From a bacterium (lineage in GTDB: Bacteria; Blakebacterota; Blakebacteria; Blakebacterales; Blakebacteraceae): a stretch of 14,155 nt of DNA. The notes beneath the pieces were generated by a model, which had not been told where the DNA came from, did no database searches, and saw nothing but the letters and a program-made list of their open reading frames with translations. The stretch spans positions 1-14,155 of the forward strand of contig JALGVQ010000069.1 in assembly GCA_025774615.1 (NCBI GenBank), read 5' to 3'. Shown here piece by piece: positions 1 through 5,368 of this stretch. Position numbers and translations under genes: made by a program. Each line of letters begins with the position of its first letter. Within the stretch, counting starts at the first letter, position 1.

Positions 1-162
1 ATCCGTTCTGCCCTGTCCGTAGACCGTAACCGCGGTTCGCAGTACGGTAGCCAGGGCCTGTTCCAGATCACCCTGAACGGTGCGGACTTCCGGTTGGCGC
101 TGCCAGCCGCAATACGCCGCACCGTCGTACTCAAGAGTGATTTTCACCGGCTGTTCGTCCAA
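1..162 (-). CDS. truA: tRNA pseudouridine(38-40) synthase TruA, 5' part only (partial at window edge)
   Basis: TruA converts uridine to pseudouridine at positions 38-40 of the tRNA anticodon arm. The reading frame was found by translating the minus strand. It gives a typical TruA N-terminus: KITLEYDG, then CGWQRQ, then RTVQGDLEQAL, and it ends in GRTD exactly at base 1. That Asp is the catalytic nucleophile of the family (GRTDAGVHA), so only the first quarter or so of the protein is here. Start choice is uncertain. TTG at 162 has AGGGGA (174-169) six bases upstream. GTG at 147 would begin directly at VKITLEYDG, as most family members do. ATG at 207 has no ribosome binding site. The frame is open back to a stop near 293. 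The gene diverges from the membrane protein at 408. No clear promoter of its own was found. Confidence 0.88.
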   Translation of the reverse strand, partial: MDEQPVKITLEYDGAAYCGWQRQPEVRTVQGDLEQALATVLRTAVTVYGQGRTD

Positions 163-310
163 AGGGAGTCCCCTGATCGAGCGGTCCGTATCGTGTACCA
201 GAAGCATGTCGGAGAAACCGGCAATAACCGGGGTTACGCTGGCGGAGTGTTTCTCCGACAGGCTCCCCGGGATGATACCATGATCACTGTGTTATCCGAT
301 ATCCTTTTGG

Positions 311-339
311 TTGACTCTCTCTGGCGTCACACGTATTGT
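311..339 (+). promoter_or_regulatory. sigma70-like promoter for the gene at 408
   Basis: TTGACT (311-316, 5 of 6 to the -35 consensus) and TATTGT (334-339, 4 of 6 to the -10 consensus) are separated by exactly 17 bases. Transcription would start near 346, giving a leader of about 60 nt before the GTG at 408. Part of the leader (about 338-369) can pair GTGCCCG with CGGGCGT, including two wobble pairs. Seen by eye only. Confidence 0.5.
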
Positions 340-407
340 GCCCGAGCCTGTCTGACTGTGCACGGGCGTACACTGGTCACTGATGTAATCCATGGAGGTT
401 TCGCGGC

Positions 408-746
408 GTGAAGGTACTGAAGCGGTTCGGCGGATACACCCTGCTGTTTATTCTCTCTCTCGTTCCCTCTGTAATCGCGTATGTCTATGATGCTTCGGCC
501 AATCAGGTCGGCATGATCTACGTCGCCTCAATTATCTGGTGCGCGCTCCTCTGGAGGGGTTTGCACGTCAAGGGAACCCTCAGTTACGTCCTGCTCGGCA
601 TTCTCGCGCTCATACCCGCAGGTATCGGTTTCGCCTACAGCATAGCGACCGGCCTGATCATCCAGATACTTCTCGTGTCGCTGGCCTGGGTGGGAGCCTT
701 CTGGGGCATTATTACCCTGATCGAGAAGAACGAAGAACTGATATAA
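408..746 (+). CDS. small four-helix integral membrane protein, unknown function
   Basis: A 112-residue protein that is almost entirely membrane. Predicted helices lie at about residues 9-27, 33-52, 57-77 and 81-105, with short loops and a charged C-terminus (EKNEELI). I do not recognise a family. The protein looks like two copies of a two-helix unit: residues 12-27 and 62-77 share the pattern LLxILxLxPxxIxxxY, with further S/A, V/I and A/G matches. The GTG start at 408 is supported by GGAGG (394-398) nine bases upstream and by a sigma70-like promoter at 311-339. It stands alone on the plus strand, between divergent truA and the convergent ssb operon, and its last codons overlap the U-rich tail of that operon's hairpin. 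It could be a small transporter subunit or a stress membrane protein, but nothing in the sequence decides this. Confidence 0.8.
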   Translation: MKVLKRFGGYTLLFILSLVPSVIAYVYDASANQVGMIYVASIIWCALLWRGLHVKGTLSYVLLGILALIPAGIGFAYSIATGLIIQILLVSLAWVGAFWGIITLIEKNEELI

Positions 747-775
747 AACAGGAAGGGGACCCGAAGGTCCCCTTC
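737..775 (-). terminator. UUCG-loop intrinsic terminator at end of the ssb operon
   Basis: A perfect 10-bp stem (752-761 with 766-775) closes a 4-nt loop. Read on the minus strand the loop is C(UUCG)G, an unusually stable tetraloop, and it is followed by CTGTTTTATAT, a U-rich tail. It therefore best fits termination of the leftward ssb transcript. On the plus strand the loop is CGAA and no U tract follows, though the same stem could still mark the 3' end of the gene at 408-746. Confidence 0.7.
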
Positions 776-884
776 GCCCGATCCCACCAGCACCTGCAGC
801 CCCCCAGTTGAAGGCACCAGCAGGATCGGAAACCGATACCTCAGCGGACTCCCGTCACATCACATCTACCCGGTGCAGTACCGC

Positions 885-1250
885 TCATGAACCGATATGT
901 TTCTGAGCAGCGTCACTCCGTGGCAAGCGTCTTCCCCAGCATGTTCTCCTCAACAGGTCCGGAGCAATGTCGGGCGCTACGATGAGTCGTACTTCCTCGA
1001 CCGGTGTGCCTTCATTTCCGGCCGTCACTTCGAGCCGCACTCCCGGCCCCATGCCCACACACAGCACCCAGCCGTTCGACCGGGTTCCCCCCTCTGCATC
1101 GAACCGGGGCCGGAGCACGACATTCTGGATCCGCAGATCCCATTCCATGAGCCCCACCCAGAGGCAGTCCTGAACTCTCAGGTCGCTCAGCAGTTCACCA
1201 AGCAGCTTCGGAACAGCTGAGCCATCCGTCTGAGCAGACCCGGACACCAT
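885..1250 (-). CDS. hypothetical protein translationally coupled to ssb
   Basis: A reading frame of about 121 residues directly after ssb. I do not recognise it. The N-terminal half is amphipathic (PKLLGELLSDLRVQD) and is followed by alternating hydrophobic stretches that suggest a mixed alpha/beta fold (WVGLMEWDLRIQNVVLRP, NGWVLCVGMGPGVRLEV, VEEVRLIVAPDI). There is no signal peptide or membrane helix. Start is uncertain among GTG 1253, ATG 1250 and GTG 1247. The ssb stop codon TGA overlaps these starts, and the only Shine-Dalgarno (AAGGAG, inside the last ssb codons) sits best, five bases away, for GTG 1247. This tight overlap supports a real gene made by coupled translation. A UUCG-loop hairpin lies about 110 bases past its stop. 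Opposite-strand frames here (for example 897-1220) look like shadows: they are rich in Pro, His and Ser and have no ribosome binding site. Its position suggests a job linked to SSB, but this is inference. Confidence 0.6.
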   Translation of the reverse strand: MVSGSAQTDGSAVPKLLGELLSDLRVQDCLWVGLMEWDLRIQNVVLRPRFDAEGGTRSNGWVLCVGMGPGVRLEVTAGNEGTPVEEVRLIVAPDIAPDLLRRTCWGRRLPRSDAAQKHIGS

Positions 1251-1666
1251 CACTCCTTCACCGTTTCCAGGTTTTCTTCCTGTTCCACCGGTTCATCTGA
1301 TGAGCCCGGCAGATCGGAGACCGTCCGATCGAGAAAGCTGACGCGATCTGCGCGTATTTCGAGCTGGTATCGCTTTTCACCCTCCGACGTTTCCCATTCG
1401 TCCGAATTGAGTCGGCCGTGCACGAGTACAGCGCTTCCCTTCTTCAGATTCTCATAACACCGCTCAGCCAGTGCCTGCCATGCAACGAACCCGGTGTAGG
1501 TCGTGTCCTTCTTCCACTCGCCATCAGCAGCCCGATAGAACGAATTGCTTGCCAACCGGCCATTGAACACCGCGACACCGTTCTGTGTGTATCGCAGCTC
1601 CGGATCCCTGGTGAGACGTCCCGTTATGTACACCACATTCAGATTCGGCATTCTGATTCCATTCAT
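1250..1666 (-). CDS. ssb: single-stranded DNA-binding protein (SSB), no canonical C-terminal tip
   Basis: SSB coats single-stranded DNA in replication, repair and recombination. The 138-residue protein has a clear bacterial SSB OB-fold: MPNLNVVYITGRLTRDPELR (6-25), the G-V-A-V-F-N strand (30-35), the WKKDTTYTGFVAWQALAE stretch (51-68), the LKKGSAVLVHGRL turn (74-86), and a final strand at YQLEIRADRVSFL (100-112). The tail after about 115 is short and acidic but ends ETVKE. It lacks the DDxPF-type tip most SSBs use to recruit partner proteins. Start: ATG 1666 has AGAGGA eight bases upstream; ATG 1651 would begin at MPNLN. The longer frame back to 1783 adds an unrelated leader that overlaps the sigma54-like promoter at 1723-1739, so I reject it. 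The downstream gene overlaps the stop codon. The missing tip and inducible-looking promoter recall tail-less accessory SSBs such as SsbB of Bacillus, but it could be the only SSB of the cell. Confidence 0.92.
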   Translation of the reverse strand: MNGIRMPNLNVVYITGRLTRDPELRYTQNGVAVFNGRLASNSFYRAADGEWKKDTTYTGFVAWQALAERCYENLKKGSAVLVHGRLNSDEWETSEGEKRYQLEIRADRVSFLDRTVSDLPGSSDEPVEQEENLETVKE

Positions 1667-1722
1667 GCGTTCATTCCTCTGCTTTTCTGCATCCGCTACG
1701 TGAGTTCTGCACGCTCTATAAC

Positions 1723-1739
1723 TACAAGAATCGTGCCAG
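1723..1739 (-). promoter_or_regulatory. sigma54-like (-24/-12) promoter upstream of ssb
   Basis: On the minus strand the sequence reads CTGGCACGATTCTTGTA. It matches the sigma54 consensus YTGGCACGRNNNTTGCW at all fixed positions except T for C in the -12 GC pair, with correct 10-base spacing between the GG and the -12 dinucleotide. Transcription would start near 1713, giving a leader of about 47 nt before ATG 1666. A perfect 11-bp palindrome, TTAGTCACTAA (1758-1768), lies just upstream. The gene directly upstream (1905-3290) encodes a sigma54 activator. No competing sigma70 promoter of similar quality was seen here. Confidence 0.5.
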
Positions 1740-1904
1740 CTTTCCCTGCCGGCTCGTTTAGTCACTAACATGCTGTCACTCATGGAATTACCGGAATTGT
1801 GAGGAAGTGGTCCTTACCAGGTGCCGGGGAGTTGCAGTGTAAGGCCAGCTTGACATGAATGCAGGGGGATGGGAACAGACGCGTGAAGCCACGTCACAAC
1901 ACTG

Positions 1905-3290
1905 TCAACGTTTCTTGACGTCACCTCCCCCGTTCGTCAGGGGTGTGAGTGGTATACCATGATGTTTCATCCGCTGGTAGAGATTCTGTCGTGACATTCC
2001 GAGGATCCGGGCCGTCTCGGTCTTGTTCCACTCAGTCCGCTGGAGAGATGCCACTATGATCTGCCGTTCCTTGTTCTCCAGGGCGACTTTCAGGCTTCCT
2101 GCCCCACGCAACTGGGATGTGGTACGCATCTCCTCGGAGAGATCACTGAATTCGATCCTCTCCCCTTCAGTGAGTGTGGCGGCACGCGCAACTTCGTTCT
2201 CCAGCTCACGGACATTGCCCGGCCACGGATAGGCCGAGAGCGCCTTGAGCGCCCGCTTCGAGAGAACCACCCCTTCCCGTCGCGAGTAGGTTGTCATGAA
2301 ACGACTGATCAGATGCGGGATATCCTCCCTCCGCTCCCGGAGTGTGGGTACCCTCAGGCGCAGTACGCTCAGTCGATAGAAGAGGTCTTTTCGGAATGCT
2401 CCAGCCGCGACTTCTGATTCGAGATCCAGATTCGTGGCCGCGATGATCCGCACATCCACCTTCTGATCAGACCGCCCACCCAGCCGTCTGATCATTCCCT
2501 CCTGCAGCACTCTGAGGAGTTTCACCTGACTGGCAAGCGGGAGGTCGCCGATCTCATCAAGGAAGAGGGTTGAACCATCCGCCTCTTCAAAGAGGCCCGG
2601 GCGATCGCTGACGGCACCGGTGAAGGTCCCCCGTACATGGCCGAAGAGTTCCGACTCTATGAGCGGCTCCGGGATCGCTCCACAGTTCAGGTTGATCATC
2701 GCGTGCTTGCTCCGGGAACTTGAATCATGGATCGCCCGGGCAACGATTTCCTTGCCGGTGCCCGTTTCTCCGGTAATGAGGACAGGCACATCCACCCGAC
2801 CGGCTTTGAGCACGAACGTTTCGATATCCTTCACCGCTTCACTGGCACCCATGACCCGCTGGAGATCGGTTGTTCCCACCTCAAATTCAGCAACAGCCTC
2901 TGAGACGCGATCACCTGAACGTCGCTTCCAGAGCGACTGCTCCACAGCATCCGCCACTTCACCTGCTGTTACCGGCTTGAGAAGGAATTCAACCGCACCC
3001 TGACGCAGGGAATCGAGCATTGTATCCATGGAACTGAAGGCGGTCATCATCACAACCCGGCACGCAGGTATATCCTCACGCAGCCGTTTCAGGAGCGTGA
3101 CACCGTCCGCGCCGGGAAGAACGATATCGAGGACAGCTACGTCGGGTGTTTCGCCTGCATCGATCGCGTTCAGGAACGATTCTCCATCCCTGAATATCGC
3201 GACATCGAAACCGCGATCGGTCAATGTTCCTGAGAGGATATCAAGAAGTATCGGGTCGTCTTCGACCACTGCGATTCGTGGGATGCGCAT
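1905..3290 (-). CDS. NtrC-family sigma54-dependent response regulator
   Basis: A 461-residue cytoplasmic transcription activator with the three NtrC modules in order. The receiver domain (about 5-118) has the acidic pair E10-D11-D12, phosphoacceptor D55 in VLDIVLPG, T83 and K105. The AAA+ domain (about 140-375) has Walker A GETGTGKE (174-181), Walker B LFLDE (242-246), arginine-containing RKDLFYRL (300-307) and WPGNVREL (356-363). The Fis-type helix-turn-helix (about 405-445) contains [18 protein letters not shown]. The sigma54-contact loop reads GTFTGA (221-226) instead of the standard GAFTGA. Start: ATG 3290 has AAGGA nine bases upstream; an in-frame TTG at 3293 is closer than usual to it. 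No partner histidine kinase is in the window. A sigma70-like promoter lies at 3327-3355, and a sigma54-like site lies downstream before ssb, so ssb is a natural candidate target. Target and signal are not shown by the sequence. Confidence 0.95.
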   Translation of the reverse strand: MRIPRIAVVEDDPILLDILSGTLTDRGFDVAIFRDGESFLNAIDAGETPDVAVLDIVLPGADGVTLLKRLREDIPACRVVMMTAFSSMDTMLDSLRQGAVEFLLKPVTAGEVADAVEQSLWKRRSGDRVSEAVAEFEVGTTDLQRVMGASEAVKDIETFVLKAGRVDVPVLITGETGTGKEIVARAIHDSSSRSKHAMINLNCGAIPEPLIESELFGHVRGTFTGAVSDRPGLFEEADGSTLFLDEIGDLPLASQVKLLRVLQEGMIRRLGGRSDQKVDVRIIAATNLDLESEVAAGAFRKDLFYRLSVLRLRVPTLRERREDIPHLISRFMTTYSRREGVVLSKRALKALSAYPWPGNVRELENEVARAATLTEGERIEFSDLSEEMRTTSQLRGAGSLKVALENKERQIIVASLQRTEWNKTETARILGMSRQNLYQRMKHHGIPLTPLTNGGGDVKKR

Positions 3291-3326
3291 CAAGGTGATT
3301 CCTTCCAGAGGGGCTGAGGCGCGCAG

Positions 3327-3355
3327 ACTCTAGCGCCTCATTTCCGATCCGTCAA
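3327..3355 (-). promoter_or_regulatory. sigma70-like promoter for the NtrC-family regulator
   Basis: On the minus strand TTGACG (3355-3350, 5 of 6) and TAGAGT (3332-3327, 4 of 6) are spaced by 17 bases. The start point would be near 3320, about 30 nt before ATG 3290, with the ribosome binding site between. The regulator thus appears to be made from a housekeeping promoter rather than a sigma54 one. Confidence 0.55.
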
Positions 3356-3386
3356 CCCGGGTATCACTCCTGCTTCCCCGGTCGCT

Positions 3387-3420
3387 GACGATTGTTGACG
3401 ATCGCGGACGGTTGCTGATC
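3387..3420. repeat. 10-bp-phased GACG direct repeats in the divergent intergenic region
   Basis: GACG occurs at 3387-3390, 3397-3400 and 3407-3410, exactly one helical turn apart, followed by GATC at 3417-3420. The array touches the -35 element of the candidate promoter of the EamA gene. Such phasing is typical of tandem half-sites read from one face of DNA, but three 4-base repeats can arise by chance. Confidence 0.3.
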
Positions 3421-3440
3421 GGAACCGGTGTGTCTATCAT
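3412..3440 (+). promoter_or_regulatory. candidate sigma70-like promoter for the EamA transporter gene
   Basis: TATCAT (3435-3440, 5 of 6 to the -10 consensus) is preceded at 17 bases by TTGCTG (3412-3417, only 3 of 6 to the -35 consensus). Transcription would start near 3447, giving a leader of only 10-19 nt. If real, it rules out a TTG start at 3412 for the transporter and would explain why no good ribosome binding site is seen. Confidence 0.35.
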
Positions 3441-3456
3441 TGCCCACTTCACGATC

Positions 3457-4422
3457 ATGAATGACATGAATAGAGAAGAAGGCGCCGGAAGGCGCGCCCG
3501 GATCTGGATCGCCTACGCGACTGTCTCGATCGTCTGGGGTTCGACCTATCTGGCCATCCGGATCGGTGTTGAAGAAGTTCCCCCGTTCTGGATGGCAGGC
3601 GTGAGGCTCGTCACTGCCGGCGTCATTCTCTGGGGCATCGCGCTCTGGCGCGGCCATAAGTTCCCCAGAACACTCCGGGAGTGGGGTTGGCTCACCCTGA
3701 CGGGAACGCTCATTCTTGGTATAGCCATCGGCGGAATGTTCTGGGCCATTCAGCATCTTGATTCGGGACTGGCCGCTCTACTGGCATGCTTCAGTCCCCT
3801 CCTGATGGCGCTGTATGGGAGTGTGGGATCTGAGGGAGATCGTCTCGATCCCTCGATCCTTGTCGGACTCCTGTTCGGTCTGGTGGGGATCGCTGTCCTG
3901 CTCGACCCGGGGTGGTCATTCAAGACGGGGGGCATGCCCTTCATCGCGGTCGCGGTCATCCTTGTCGGGGCAAACGCCTGGGCGGGAGGCAGTGTTCTCT
4001 CCAAGCGTCGTCTCAAAGATATGCCGCCGCTGGTGAGCGCCTCTATCCACTCCCTCTCCGGAGGTCTCTTCCTGCTCGGTATCGACCTCCTGGTTCGCCA
4101 CGATCCCCTTCCGCGGATATCAGGAGTGGCCTGGGCCAGTATCCTCTACCTCGTCATCTTCGGCAGTGTGATCGCCTATTCGGCATACATCTATCTGGTG
4201 ACCCATCTGCCGCCGGCGAAGGCAGGCACCTTCACCTTCATCAATCCGGTCGTTGCCGTCTTCCTCGGATGGCTCATTCTCGGTGAACCGGTCACCTCGC
4301 GGCTGCTGCTCGGTGGTCTGATCATCTTCGTCGGACTCCTGCTCGTCCGCCGCTCCCGGACCGGTCAGAGGGCCCCGGTGCCGATGAGTGGTTCGGGACG
4401 GGTGGAGAAGCCGATCCTCTGA
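3457..4422 (+). CDS. EamA-family (DMT superfamily) transporter
   Basis: A 321-residue inner-membrane protein with ten predicted helices, built from two EamA repeats of about 130 residues each. The first begins with the family signature WGSTYLAIRIG and RLVTAGVILW. The second ends with the sequence YLVTHLPPAKAGTFTFINPVVAVFLGWLILGEP, typical of this family in position and composition. Relatives export amino acids or other small metabolites (YdcZ/YedA/RhaT-type group), and substrate cannot be predicted from sequence. The start is uncertain: ATG 3457 and ATG 3466 both precede the first helix and neither has a Shine-Dalgarno; the frame is open back to TTG 3412, which overlaps a candidate promoter. 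It diverges from the NtrC-family regulator (167 bp between them) and is followed 83 bp later by a lipoprotein gene on the same strand. The C-terminal tail after the last helix is basic (VRRSRTGQR), as expected for a cytoplasmic end. Confidence 0.9.
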   Translation: MNDMNREEGAGRRARIWIAYATVSIVWGSTYLAIRIGVEEVPPFWMAGVRLVTAGVILWGIALWRGHKFPRTLREWGWLTLTGTLILGIAIGGMFWAIQHLDSGLAALLACFSPLLMALYGSVGSEGDRLDPSILVGLLFGLVGIAVLLDPGWSFKTGGMPFIAVAVILVGANAWAGGSVLSKRRLKDMPPLVSASIHSLSGGLFLLGIDLLVRHDPLPRISGVAWASILYLVIFGSVIAYSAYIYLVTHLPPAKAGTFTFINPVVAVFLGWLILGEPVTSRLLLGGLIIFVGLLLVRRSRTGQRAPVPMSGSGRVEKPIL

Positions 4423-4505
4423 CCCGGCACCCGGTTGCCCACAGCCGACTCCCGGAGTATGTTCTGCCAGAGACGCCCTTTCGGCATCGGACAGGAAATC
4501 CCGGA

Positions 4506-5312
4506 ATGCTCCAGAAGTTCCCTTCATCCACCTTTCTCTTCATCTTCCTGATGCCGCTCCTTCTTCTGTCGGGATGTATCGAGGTGAAGCAGGAGATCTG
4601 GATCGAACCTGACGGCAGTGGAAAAATCAGGTTCGATATTGGCGCTCCCTCACCCGAGGACACCTCGATAGAGGCCAGCAGTGTTCCTGCAGAGGAAATA
4701 ATCGCGATCGCGAGGGAGATTCGCCGGGACCCCCGCCTGAGATCCACGCCTCGGATCGGACAGTATGTCCTCGATGGACATGACCACGTTGAACTGGTGT
4801 TGCTGCTTTACCGCTGGAGTGATCTTCCCGCGATCAACCACCTGATCCTGGATATGGCCCGGGGCGACGATGAGGTCCGTACCGCGCTCTCCCGTGTGTT
4901 CGAATTCTCGCTCGAGCAGGACAACGAGGGGAATATCCAGTACCGGCAGACGCTGTCACGTGAAGATGTGCGTGCCAGTCGTGATTACCTGTCGAAACTG
5001 CCGTCGTTCACAGAGGTGTCCCGGGCGGAAGGCTCACTGAGGGTGATCGTGCACAGCCCGACCATCAGCCGGAGCAATGGCTCGTGGCAGTTCGACAAGA
5101 CGAGCGTCCGGTGGACTCTCGCTCTGAAAGAGCTGGCAGGCGGCAGGGGATCTGTCAGGGCGTTCGAGGCTGAGATCGGGGCCTCTGCCCGCAGTCCCTA
5201 TTTCTGGCGTGTGATCGTTATCGTGCTGATCGTCTCGATACTGGTCGGAATCCTCACCTGGTTCCCGCATGTTCGCAGAAGAGCAAGAAGACCGAACGAG
5301 AAGATCCGGTAG
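4506..5312 (+). CDS. predicted lipoprotein with C-terminal transmembrane anchor, unknown function
   Basis: A 268-residue envelope protein. The N-terminus is a lipoprotein signal: hydrophobic segment 9-20, then lipobox LSGC with lipid-accepting C24. The mature start EVKQEIWIEPDGSGKIRFDI has the alternating pattern of beta strands. An extracytoplasmic domain of about 205 residues follows, with no cysteine after C24. A strong hydrophobic helix at about 233-253 is followed by a very basic tail (RRRARRPNEKIR), which should place the C-terminus in the cytoplasm. The protein would therefore be held in the inner membrane at both ends. The layout (lipobox, beta-rich opening, C-terminal helix with basic tail) resembles LppM-like proteins of actinobacteria, a weak likeness I cannot confirm. 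ATG 4506 has AGGA nine bases upstream. It may share a transcript with the EamA gene; a function in common is not evident. It converges on valS, 56 bp away, and I see no clear terminator in between. Confidence 0.85.
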   Translation: MLQKFPSSTFLFIFLMPLLLLSGCIEVKQEIWIEPDGSGKIRFDIGAPSPEDTSIEASSVPAEEIIAIAREIRRDPRLRSTPRIGQYVLDGHDHVELVLLLYRWSDLPAINHLILDMARGDDEVRTALSRVFEFSLEQDNEGNIQYRQTLSREDVRASRDYLSKLPSFTEVSRAEGSLRVIVHSPTISRSNGSWQFDKTSVRWTLALKELAGGRGSVRAFEAEIGASARSPYFWRVIVIVLIVSILVGILTWFPHVRRRARRPNEKIR

Positions 5313-5368
5313 CCTGCGTTCCCGTACTGTATCGCACCGACCTTGCTGAGCTGGTCACGGACAGGATT

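Noticed and set aside
825-837. Short hairpin ATCGG-AAA-CCGAT between the convergent genes
   Set aside because: Five base pairs only, no U tract and no link to a gene start; the stem at 752-775 is the clear terminator.
897-1220. Plus-strand frame of 107 codons opposite the ssb-coupled gene
   Set aside because: No ribosome binding site, Pro/His/Ser-rich translation, and the opposite frame is coupled to ssb.
1667-1783. N-terminal extension of SSB to 177 residues
   Set aside because: The added residues resemble no SSB, the region holds a sigma54-like promoter, and ATG 1666 has a proper ribosome binding site.
1825-1850. Second sigma54-like site, minus strand CTGGCCTTACACTGCAA
   Set aside because: GG and GC are only nine bases apart rather than ten, and the -24 core is poorer; the site at 1723-1739 is better.
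1891-1924. Two ACGTCAC repeats 27 bp apart, one inside a TGACGTCA palindrome
   Set aside because: Could be an activator site for the ssb promoter, but one copy is in the regulator's coding end and the pair is short enough to be chance.
4376-4434. Inverted repeat CCGGTGCCG / CGGCACCCGG around the EamA stop codon as terminator
   Set aside because: The loop would be about 40 nt, the stem has a bulge and no U tract follows.
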